From the NCBI GenBank assembly GCA_020635815.1, contig JACJZB010000003.1, positions 1 to 64,000 on the forward strand: 64,000 nt of DNA. The letters run 5' to 3'. The notes under the pieces were generated by a model, which saw only the letters and a list, made by a program, of their open reading frames with translations, did not search any database and was not told the DNA's origin. Numbering within the stretch: position 1 is the first letter of the stretch; every line of letters begins with the position of its first letter. Of this stretch, positions 28,911-36,384 are shown in pieces. The DNA is from Flavobacteriales bacterium. GTDB taxonomy: Bacteria > Bacteroidota > Bacteroidia > Flavobacteriales_E > Vicingaceae. A program made the translations under genes and the position numbers.

Positions 28911-30176
28911 TTATTTATTTAAAAACCCTTCTATTGCAGTGTAAATAGAATTTAGCTCATCTTTAGTAATACAATAAGGAGGCAAAATGTATAAGATGTT
29001 TCCTAAAGGCCTTAAGAGTATATTTTTTTCTAAAAAGTAATTATAAAGCGTATCTCTTAAATTGTTGAAATAAGAAGTGTTGCTTCCTGTATCAAATTCA
29101 ATGGCTATTATTGTGCCTTGCTGTGTTACATTTTTAATTAACGAATAGTTCGCTAATTTTTTGCCAAACTGCTGATGTTCATTAATTATCATGTCAATTT
29201 GTTGCCAAGTTTCTGGTTTTTCCATTAAATCCATACTGGCACAAGAAGCAGCACAGGCCAAAGGGTGTCCAGTAAAAGAGTGGCCATGAAAGAATGTCTT
29301 AGAATGGTCGTCAGATAAAAATTCGTTGTAAATTTTATCAGAGCAAACGGTTAATCCCAAAGGCATCGTACCACCAGTTAACCCTTTTGATAGCGAAACA
29401 ATATCAGGTTTGTTTTGGACGTAGTCTGTTGCAAAGAATTTTCCTGTTCTACCAAAACCTGTCATTACTTCGTCAGCAATACAGAGTACTTCGTGTTTTT
29501 TGCAAATGCTTAATAATTCGTTTAATACTTCTGGAGCATACATGACCATACCTGCTGAACCTTGAACTAAAGGTTCAAAAATAAAGGCTGCAACATCGTT
29601 GTCTTTAACTTTTGTTGTTAATTGTTTTATGGTTCTTTCTTCGTTACTAGGAGTTGGAACATCTATAAATTCAACATCAAATAAAAATGGATTAAAAGGG
29701 TTGTTAAAAGTATCTCTACCACCAACACTCATAGCTCCAAAGGTATCGCCATGGTAGGCATTGTTAAAAGCGATGATCTTGGTTTTTGTCTCTTTTTTGT
29801 TGTACCAATATTGAAAAGCCATTTTAATAGCCACTTCAACAGCAGTGCTCCCGTTATCAGAAAAGAAAACTTTGTCTAAGTAAGGTAATTTACCAATAAT
29901 ACGTTCGGCTAATTCTATTGCTTTTGGATGAGTAAATCCAGCAAAAATAACATGCTCTAAGGTGTTGAATTGTTCACAAACTGCTTGAGCAATATAAGGG
30001 TGAGAGTGGCCATGAATGTTGGTCCACCAAGAAGAAACCGCATCTAGAATTTTGGTACCATTTTCAGTATAAATGTAAACACCTTCTCCTTTTACAATAG
30101 GAATGTTTAAAGGGGCAGTTTTCATTTGTGTAAACGGATGCCAGATATATTGTTTGTCTTTTTCTTGTAAATTCAT
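28911..30176 (-). CDS. bioA: Adenosylmethionine-8-amino-7-oxononanoate aminotransferase
   Basis: 421 residues of the class III PLP aminotransferases. The N-terminal IWHPFTQMK is diagnostic of BioA. DEVMTGFGRTG holds the cofactor aspartate and SLSKGLTGG the Schiff-base lysine. The enzyme uses SAM as amino donor to turn KAPA into DAPA, the second-last stage of biotin synthesis before BioD and BioB. No other bio gene is adjacent. It lies 75 bases downstream of sppA behind a terminator, so it should have its own promoter in that gap, although none is obvious. Confidence 0.93.
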   Translation of the reverse strand: MNLQEKDKQYIWHPFTQMKTAPLNIPIVKGEGVYIYTENGTKILDAVSSWWTNIHGHSHPYIAQAVCEQFNTLEHVIFAGFTHPKAIELAERIIGKLPYLDKVFFSDNGSTAVEVAIKMAFQYWYNKKETKTKIIAFNNAYHGDTFGAMSVGGRDTFNNPFNPFLFDVEFIDVPTPSNEERTIKQLTTKVKDNDVAAFIFEPLVQGSAGMVMYAPEVLNELLSICKKHEVLCIADEVMTGFGRTGKFFATDYVQNKPDIVSLSKGLTGGTMPLGLTVCSDKIYNEFLSDDHSKTFFHGHSFTGHPLACAASCASMDLMEKPETWQQIDMIINEHQQFGKKLANYSLIKNVTQQGTIIAIEFDTGSNTSYFNNLRDTLYNYFLEKNILLRPLGNILYILPPYCITKDELNSIYTAIEGFLNK

Positions 30177-30194
30177 ACAACAAAGATGAGAAAC

Positions 30195-30229
30195 AAAAAA
30201 AGGAGCTAAAAATATTTAGCTCCTTTTTT
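30195..30229 (-). terminator. Terminator of sppA
   Basis: Stem of 11 pairs AAGGAGCTAAA (30200-30210) with TTTAGCTCCTT (30215-30225) around a four-base loop; further A-T pairs flank it, and on the minus strand a T run follows. It separates sppA from bioA. Confidence 0.85.
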
Positions 30230-30250
30230 AAAAGTTTGAGAGAAATCTAG

Positions 30251-32059
30251 TTAATGCAATTCAATATCAAATGGCATACGAGCCATAACACCAGATTGTT
30301 GGCTAACATCCTGTACCTTTTTGTAATATTTAAATTCGTTACCTAAAGTTTTTGTTAAGATTTTAGCTTCAATATTGCTTGTTAACTCTTCCATAATTTC
30401 TTCAAAAGGATCTTTTCTTTTTGGATAGTCAACAACATCATACTTTTCTAAATTAGCTGATGTTTTAGCAATTTCAATGGCTCTTTCTAAACCACCAATT
30501 TCATCCACCAATCCAATTTTTAAGGCATCCAATCCAGTCCAAACTCTACCTTGTCCAATTGCATCAACATCTTCCTTAGTCATTCCTCTACCATCCGCAA
30601 CTTTAGTGATAAAATCGTCATAAATTTTTTCTACGCCAATTTGAATGATGTCTCTTTCTTCTGCAGTTAATGGTTTAAATACCGACATTAAATCAGAATG
30701 TTTATTGGTTTTAACTCTATCGAAAGTAATTCCAAGCTTGTTGTTCATTAAGCCTTGAGCATTTGGAATTACACCAAAAACACCGATGGATCCAGTAATT
30801 GTTTTTTCGTCAGCTACAATTTTATCAGCAGCACATGATATATAATAACCACCACTTGCAGCAACATCACCCATACTTACAATAACGGGTTTTGCTTGCT
30901 TAGCCAAAACCACTTCTCTCCACATTACATCAGAAGCCATAGCACTTCCACCCGGAGAATTTACTCTTAAAACTATTGCCTTTACATTTTCATCTAATCG
31001 AGCATCTCTTATTGCCTCTGAAATTGTTTCAGAACCCATTACACCATTTTTGCTTTTACCACTATTTATTTCACCATTTGCGTAAATTACAGCAATTTGG
31101 TTGTCAGATTTTTTCTCTTTCTTAGGCTTAAAAGGGTTACTTTTTGCTGATTTACTATATTTCTTTAATGTAATAGATTGAATATCATCATCAGCCTCAA
31201 TCTCTAATTTTGTTCTAAGTTCAGCTAAAAGCTCATCTTTAAATAATACACCATCAACTAAACCTTCTGCCTTAGCAAGTTTCGCATCTTGAATCGTCAT
31301 ATTGTCTGCTAAATCGTTTAATTTTTCAACACTAATACCTCTACTTTCAGCAACAGCTTTTGTTATACTTCCCCAAGCAGTATTTAATAATAATTCCATT
31401 TGCTCACGGTTGGCATCACTCATTTTTTCTAACATGTAAGGTTCAACAGCACTTTTAAACTTGCCATGTCTTATTATTTGCATTTCTACATCTAATTTTT
31501 CTAAGGCGTTTTTAAAGAACATTAATTCAGATGATAAACCTCTATGTTCAACAATTCCTGCTGGGTTTAAGTAAACTTTATCAGACACAGAAGCTAAGTA
31601 ATAAGTTCCTTGCGTATATACTTCAGCATAACTCATAATCCATTTTCCAGATGTTTTAAAATCTAAAAGAGCTAATCTAATTTCTTCAAGAGTTGCCATT
31701 CCAGCATTAATTGAAGTTAAATCAAGGTAAATTCCTTTAATTTTATCATCAGTTTTTGCCTTTTCTAACGATTTAATTATTTTATCTAAACCTGGACCTT
31801 CATGAGATTCGAAAGAAGAGAAATCGAAATTTTCAAATGGATTGTTTGAAGACCTATCTTTTATTTCATAATCGAATTTTATATGTAAAACTGAATTAGG
31901 CTCTACTTTTTCTATTTTTTCTTTAGATCCTTCTGATGCAGAAGAAATAAGAGAACCTATCATACCGAAGAAAATGACCATTGAAATAATACTGGCAAGC
32001 ATGATGGTAATAAATGTACCTAGCATACTGGCAAACATGAATTTGAAAAATTGTTTCAT
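30251..32059 (-). CDS. sppA: Signal peptide peptidase SppA, long (67K) type
   Basis: 602 residues. One N-terminal membrane anchor (about 10-38) places two tandem ClpP-like domains in the periplasm. The catalytic dyad is split between them as in E. coli SppA: Lys202 in GKFKSAVEPY in the first half and Ser402 in VAASGGYYIS in the second. VNSPGG at 366-371 is the oxyanion strand. SppA degrades cleaved signal peptides in the membrane and may handle misfolded membrane proteins. It is a monocistronic unit between folK (divergent) and bioA. Confidence 0.93.
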   Translation of the reverse strand: MKQFFKFMFASMLGTFITIMLASIISMVIFFGMIGSLISSASEGSKEKIEKVEPNSVLHIKFDYEIKDRSSNNPFENFDFSSFESHEGPGLDKIIKSLEKAKTDDKIKGIYLDLTSINAGMATLEEIRLALLDFKTSGKWIMSYAEVYTQGTYYLASVSDKVYLNPAGIVEHRGLSSELMFFKNALEKLDVEMQIIRHGKFKSAVEPYMLEKMSDANREQMELLLNTAWGSITKAVAESRGISVEKLNDLADNMTIQDAKLAKAEGLVDGVLFKDELLAELRTKLEIEADDDIQSITLKKYSKSAKSNPFKPKKEKKSDNQIAVIYANGEINSGKSKNGVMGSETISEAIRDARLDENVKAIVLRVNSPGGSAMASDVMWREVVLAKQAKPVIVSMGDVAASGGYYISCAADKIVADEKTITGSIGVFGVIPNAQGLMNNKLGITFDRVKTNKHSDLMSVFKPLTAEERDIIQIGVEKIYDDFITKVADGRGMTKEDVDAIGQGRVWTGLDALKIGLVDEIGGLERAIEIAKTSANLEKYDVVDYPKRKDPFEEIMEELTSNIEAKILTKTLGNEFKYYKKVQDVSQQSGVMARMPFDIELH

Positions 32060-32143
32060 AACTATTGTTTTGTTAATCGTTTAAGTAATTTAATTTTACA
32101 AATGTAATTGAACATGAACGACCTTATTTGATTAAATACACAA

Positions 32144-32656
32144 ATGGCACTACAAATTGATAAGCGGATAAATAATACATTAATCCTTTCTTTAGGAGGT
32201 AATATTGGTGATGTAAGAGCCGTTTTTGAAGCCGCAATCAATAGAATTGAATTAGAATTGGGTAAAGTAATAAAACAATCATCAATCTATAAAACTGCTG
32301 CTTGGGGGGTAGAAAACCAACCCGATTTTTTAAACCAAGTGCTTTTAGTCAATACAAAATTAAACCCCGAAGAATGTTTGCAAAAAATATTAGCTCTAGA
32401 AGTAGCATTAGGCAGGGTAAGAACAGGGAAAAGATGGGAGGAAAGAATAATTGATATAGATATTTTATTTTATAATCAAAAAATTATTGATTTACCCACT
32501 TTAAAGATTCCGCATCCCTTTATACAAGAGCGTAATTTTATTTTATTTCCTTTGGCTGAAATTTTTGCTGATTTTATTCACCCTCAATTAAATAAGGCTA
32601 TTTCAACATTGAAAAATGAATGTGAAGACAAATTAGAGGTAATTAAGGAGTCTTAG
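32144..32656 (+). CDS. folK: 2-amino-4-hydroxy-6-hydroxymethyldihydropteridine diphosphokinase
   Basis: 170 residues, the usual length for HPPK. The motif LSLGGNIGDVRAVF at the N-terminus, SSIYKTAAWG, QPDFLNQVL, GKRWEERIIDIDILFY (with the two metal-binding Asp) and IPHPFIQERNFILFPL are all family signatures. The enzyme transfers pyrophosphate from ATP to the pterin in folate synthesis, just before FolP. It is divergent from sppA, with 84 bases between starts. No other folate gene is adjacent. Confidence 0.95.
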   Translation: MALQIDKRINNTLILSLGGNIGDVRAVFEAAINRIELELGKVIKQSSIYKTAAWGVENQPDFLNQVLLVNTKLNPEECLQKILALEVALGRVRTGKRWEERIIDIDILFYNQKIIDLPTLKIPHPFIQERNFILFPLAEIFADFIHPQLNKAISTLKNECEDKLEVIKES

Positions 32657-32759
32657 CCTCTTATTTATAGTATTAATTTTTTTTATTTTTGAAAAACAAT
32701 GATTATTATTGCACTTAAAAAGCAAGAAAACTAACCTTTTAAAGATTAATTCTATAAAA

Positions 32760-34478
32760 ATGAAAAACCAAGAAGTAAAGTTAATAGCATTAGCAGTTGT
32801 TGCATCTACTGCATTTATCGCCTGTAACCCATTAAACAAGATGGTGAAAAGACAAGGAGAAGTAAATTATGAACTGACTCCTAATCCAGTAGAAATGCAT
32901 GGTGATAGCATTGCTATATCTATAAACGGAAGTTTCCCTGAAAAATACTTTAACAAAAAAGTATCTGCAAAAGTTACTCCAGTAATTGTTTATGGTGAAA
33001 ACGCTGTAGAATTTACTGCTTTTAATTTAAAAGGTGAAGATTCAGAAGCTGAAGGAACAGTTATAAATTATGAGAAAGGCGGAAGCTTTTCACACACAGC
33101 CAAAATTCCGTACGCTGAAGGAATGGAAGTGGCAACTGTAGAATTAAGAGCTACAGGAATGTATAAAACAAAAACTAAAGATTTAGAACCAAGAAAAGCA
33201 GCTGATGGAACAATCATTACTCCTAAGTTGGTAATGTCTGCTGATAAAGCAATTATTGGTGCTGATCAATTTAAGAAATTTACTTTAGAAGATAATAATG
33301 TAGAGATTCATTATCTAGTAAATAACTCTGTAGTAAGAGGAAGTGAAATGAATGATGCTGACATCAAAGATTTAAAAGCTAAAATGAAAGCTTATAAAGA
33401 AGATGTTAAAATGGAATTCAATAGTATGGTAATTGATGCTTATGCATCTCCAGAAGGTGAAATTTCTAAAAATGACAACTTAGCTAACGAAAGAGCTGAG
33501 TCTGCTTCTAAAGCAATCATGAACTTATTTAAATCGGCTAAAATTGAAACTACAACTGATTTTGCCAAATTAACTGGTAAAGGTGAAGATTGGGGTGGAT
33601 TTAAAACATTAATGAACGAGTCTGATATTAAAGACAAAGAATTAATCATTAGAGTTTTAGAAACTTACTCTGACTTAAATAAAAGAGAAGAAGAAATTAA
33701 AAATTTAGCTGCTACTTATACTGAAGTTGCTAAAAAAATTCTACCTCAATTAAGAAGATCTCAAGTTAATGTTATTATGAAGCACCATAACTTAACTGAT
33801 GATGAAATTAAAGTTTTAGTTGATTCTAAAATTGATTCATTAGATGCTGAGCAAATGTTATATGCTGCTACATTATATACTGATGATGCTAAGAAAGAAT
33901 CAATTTACAAAAGCTTTGTTACTAAATTCCCACAAGATTGGAGAGGACCAAATAACATTGGTTATTTATACGTAGGTCAAAACAAAATTGCTGATGCAAA
34001 AGCAGAATTTGATAAAGCTGCTGGTTTAGCTGCAACTAACGCTGTTGTAAACAACAACTTAGGTGTATGTGCTAGATTAAATGGAGATTTAGATGGTGCT
34101 ATGGCTTATTATGAAAAAGCTTCAGGGGCAGGTAAAGAAGTTGGCCCAAACAAAGGAATCATTAACATTATTAAAGGTGATTACGCTTCTGCAGTTTCTA
34201 ACTATTCTGGAGATAAATCATTTAACGCTGCTTTAGCAAACTTATTAAACGGTAACAATGCTGTTGCTGCAATTATCGATGGTTCTGCTGATAAAGATGA
34301 AGCAGCTGCTTATTACTTAAAAGCAATTGCTGGTGCAAGAGGTGGAGATAAAGATATGTTGGTAAACAACTTAAAATCTGCAATCTCTAAAGATGCTGGT
34401 TTAAAAGCAAAAGCTAAAACGGATGCTGAATTTATTAAGTTTAGAGAAGATGCTGAATTTCAAGCAGCTGTAAACTAA
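32760..34478 (+). CDS. Outer-membrane lipoprotein with OmpA-like and TPR regions
   Basis: 572 residues from ATG 32760. This start gives the lipoprotein signal MKNQEVKLIALAVVASTAFIAC (Cys22); earlier in-frame codons do not. The N-terminal part is beta-rich. The middle has YASPEGEISKNDNLANERAESASKAI, which resembles the peptidoglycan-binding OmpA C-terminal fold but with a long insertion before LRRSQVNV. The C-terminus (about 390-490) has TPR-like helix pairs (NNNLGVCARLNGDLDGAMAYYEKA). It could tie the outer membrane to peptidoglycan and to a partner complex. TATTTTTG at 32684-32691 is a candidate -7 box. Codon use is strongly biased towards favoured codons, suggesting high expression. Confidence 0.72.
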   Translation: MKNQEVKLIALAVVASTAFIACNPLNKMVKRQGEVNYELTPNPVEMHGDSIAISINGSFPEKYFNKKVSAKVTPVIVYGENAVEFTAFNLKGEDSEAEGTVINYEKGGSFSHTAKIPYAEGMEVATVELRATGMYKTKTKDLEPRKAADGTIITPKLVMSADKAIIGADQFKKFTLEDNNVEIHYLVNNSVVRGSEMNDADIKDLKAKMKAYKEDVKMEFNSMVIDAYASPEGEISKNDNLANERAESASKAIMNLFKSAKIETTTDFAKLTGKGEDWGGFKTLMNESDIKDKELIIRVLETYSDLNKREEEIKNLAATYTEVAKKILPQLRRSQVNVIMKHHNLTDDEIKVLVDSKIDSLDAEQMLYAATLYTDDAKKESIYKSFVTKFPQDWRGPNNIGYLYVGQNKIADAKAEFDKAAGLAATNAVVNNNLGVCARLNGDLDGAMAYYEKASGAGKEVGPNKGIINIIKGDYASAVSNYSGDKSFNAALANLLNGNNAVAAIIDGSADKDEAAAYYLKAIAGARGGDKDMLVNNLKSAISKDAGLKAKAKTDAEFIKFREDAEFQAAVN

Positions 34479-34493
34479 GAAAAATATAGAATT

Positions 34494-34723
34494 GTCTCGT
34501 CCTAAAAATGGTTGACTGATTTAGATTACAAATATAGAACCTATACCATTAATTTGGTATAGGTTTTTTGTTTCCATTTTTTTAGTTTAATTTTTTGTTG
34601 TTTATGAGCTTGATTTGGAGTTAGTAGTCCAATAGACATGTGAGGTCTTAGTTGATTATACAAAGCAATAGATTGTACCGTTTGAAGTTTTAATAGTTCG
34701 TAACTTTCAAACACATCATCCAA
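34494..34723 (-). pseudogene. IS3-family transposase remnant (C-terminal end)
   Basis: On the minus strand 60 codons (34541-34723) remain of an integrase-core transposase: IALYNQLRPHMSIGLLTPNQAH is the C-terminal signature of IS3-family OrfB. There is no DDE region, no OrfA and no start. The reading frame is cut exactly where a CCCCC-led REP-like element begins (34724). The bases 34494-34518 (TGTCTCGTCCTAAAAATGG and beyond) look like the outer inverted repeat of such an element, so this is probably the right end of a lost insertion sequence. No matching left end is visible. Confidence 0.7.
34538..34569 (+). terminator. Hairpin terminator downstream of the OmpA-like lipoprotein gene
   Basis: Perfect 11-base stem AACCTATACCA/TGGTATAGGTT with six-base loop, then a T run. 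It lies 60 bases after the lipoprotein stop and overlaps the last codons of the IS3 remnant, so it may have come with the insertion sequence and been adopted. Confidence 0.75.
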
Positions 34724-34904
34724 CCCCCATGCTCCCGCGAGTTTTTAACTCGTGGTTTATAAGACATCTGTGATAGGAAGTAAATCAAAAGATATTTCAA
34801 CTTCATTTTTCTATTCCTTAAAAAAGGAATGAAAAATTTTGTTCAATATGACAGAAGTGTGAATTAATAGAAAAATTATTAACCTCTATACTGCTTTTGT
34901 AACT
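34724..34904. repeat. REP-like element copy A with 26 bases of displaced methylase gene end
   Basis: Starts at CCCCC, then ATGCTCCCGCGAG and the hairpin CGAGTT-TTT-AACTCG; a second hairpin ATTCCTT/AAGGAAT follows near 34812-34830. The element ends at 34878. From 34879 the sequence is the 3' end of the SPOUT methylase gene (stop codon first, plus-strand view) and breaks off after ACTCCC where copy B begins. The element part is identical to that of copy C. Confidence 0.85.
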
Positions 34905-35189
34905 CCCCCAGCTCCCGCGAGTTTTTAACTCGTGGTTAATAAGACATCAGTGATAGAAAGTAAATCAAAAGATATTTCAACTACATTTTTCTATCCCTTA
35001 AAAACAGAATAAAAAATTTTGTTCAATATGACAGAAGTGTGAATTAATAGAAAAATTATTAACCTCTATACTGCTTTTGTAACTCCCAAATAACAATACC
35101 CGCAGAAACTGATATGTTTAAAGAGTGTTTAGTACCATATTGCGGTATTTCTATCACTACATCACTATTATTAATTACTTCTTGTTCTA
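34905..35189. repeat. REP-like element copy B with about 131 bases of displaced methylase gene end
   Basis: CCCCC at 34905-34909, then AGCTCCCGCGAG and the same AGTTTTTAACT hairpin; the second hairpin is damaged here (TATCCCTTAAAAACAGAA). The element ends at 35058. Bases 35059-35190 reproduce the last 132 bases of the methylase gene (35789-35920) with five substitutions, then stop at GTTCTAC where copy C begins. Confidence 0.88.
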
Positions 35190-35448
35190 CCCCCATGCTC
35201 CCGCGAGTTTTTAACTCGTGGTTTATAAGACATCTGTGATAGGAAGTAAATCAAAAGATATTTCAACTTCATTTTTCTATTCCTTAAAAAAGGAATGAAA
35301 AATTTTGTTCAATATGACAGAAGTGTGAATTAATAGAAAAATTATTAACCTCTATACTGCTTTTGTAACTCCCAAATAACAATACCAGCAGAAACTGATA
35401 TGTTTAAAGAGTGTTTAGTACCATATTGCGGTATTTCTATCACTATAT
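35190..35448. repeat. REP-like element copy C with about 102 bases of displaced methylase gene end
   Basis: CCCCC at 35190-35194, element to 35344, identical to copy A through both hairpins. Bases 35345-35446 match the methylase gene end with four substitutions inside the coding part, all shared with copy B, and break at CACTATA where a different element begins. Confidence 0.88.
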
Positions 35449-35636
35449 CCCCCACGCTCGTTGGGGTTTGAGCGAAGCGGAAACTTCAACGGTAAAAGAA
35501 AAGATTAAAAGAACGATAGACGTAAAAGCCAGTTTGTAACTGGCACTAGCAGAAAAGCTACTTAGAAATAGGTAGGTTTTTTGTATTTGTTGCTTTCAGT
35601 TAAGGTTTTGTAGTCCCGCTTATTGCGGGAAGAAAA
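35449..35636. repeat. Second REP-like element of a different family
   Basis: Begins CCCCCACGCTCG and carries a chain of hairpins: CCCCA/TGGGG or the alternative CGCTC/GAGCG near 35450-35473, GCCAGTT-TGT-AACTGGC at 35528-35544, TAGC/GCTA just after, and TCCCGC/GCGGGA at 35614-35630. No coding frame is present. The AGTTTnTAACT hairpin core is shared with the neighbouring REP-like copies although the rest differs, so the two families may be mobilised by related REP-associated (Y1, RAYT) transposases. No such transposase gene is in the window. Confidence 0.6.
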
Positions 35637-35788
35637 CCCCCAGCTCCCGCGAGTTTTTAACTCGTGGTTAATAAGACATCAGTGATAGAAAGTAAATCAA
35701 AAGATATTTCAACTGCATTTTTCTATTCCTTAAAAAAGGAATGAAAAATTTTGTTCAATATGACACAAGTGAGTTAATGTAAGAATGA
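35637..35788. repeat. REP-like element copy D, flush with the intact methylase gene
   Basis: CCCCC at 35637-35641, AGCTCCCGCGAG, hairpin CGAGTT/AACTCG, second hairpin ATTCCTT/AAGGAAT intact. It ends immediately at the stop codon of the methylase gene (35789). The first half is closest to copy B, while its gene-proximal 30 bases differ from those of copies A to C. Confidence 0.85.
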
Positions 35789-36322
35789 TTAACCTCTATA
35801 CTGCTTTTGTAACTCCCAAATAACAATACCAGCAGAAACTGAAATGTTTAAAGAGTGTTTGGTGCCATATTGAGGTATTTCTATCACTACATCACTATTA
35901 TTAATTACTTCTTGTTCTACACCTTTTACTTCGTTACCAAATACAATCGCTAGTTTTTCATTTTTGTTTACAGTATATTCATTTAGCATTACACTATTTT
36001 CGGTTTGCTCGATGCTTGCTATTTTGTAATTATCTTGTTTTAAAGCTTCAATGGCTTGTGTTGTTGATTCAAAATGTTTCCAAGTAACCGATTCGGTAGC
36101 TCCTAAAGCTGTTTTTTGTATGTCACGATGTGGAGGTTGGGCAGTAATTCCACACAAATAAATAGCTTCTAATAAAAAGGAATCGGCCGTACGAAAAACA
36201 GAACCAATGTTATTTAAACTTCTAATGTTGTCTAATACAACAATAATTGGTGTTTTATCTTGAGATTTAAATTCCTCAACAGATATTCTGTTTAATTCTT
36301 CGTTTTGTAGTTTTTTGTGCAT
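35789..36322 (-). CDS. SPOUT-class RNA 2'-O-methyltransferase (TrmH/SpoU family)
   Basis: 177 residues, only the knotted catalytic domain. Motif 1 NIRSLNNIGSVFRTAD, motif 2 IVFGNEVKGV and motif 3 IPQYGTKHSLNISVSAGIVIWEL are intact. It methylates a ribose in tRNA or rRNA with S-adenosylmethionine; the target cannot be read from sequence. It differs from the rlmB gene here by lacking the N-terminal L30e-like domain. The 3' end of this gene has been copied at least twice (copies B and C) and possibly a third time (26 bases, copy A) into the gene-free stretch downstream. Confidence 0.88.
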   Translation of the reverse strand: MHKKLQNEELNRISVEEFKSQDKTPIIVVLDNIRSLNNIGSVFRTADSFLLEAIYLCGITAQPPHRDIQKTALGATESVTWKHFESTTQAIEALKQDNYKIASIEQTENSVMLNEYTVNKNEKLAIVFGNEVKGVEQEVINNSDVVIEIPQYGTKHSLNISVSAGIVIWELQKQYRG

Positions 36323-36384
36323 TTATTTTTTGTTTTTTTAATTAATCGATATTAATATCTTTGGTTTAAAATACCATTTACAAT

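Noticed and set aside
34541..34723. Complete small transposase gene
   Set aside because: Only the C-terminal 60 residues of an IS3-type OrfB are present, without catalytic DDE residues; called as a remnant.
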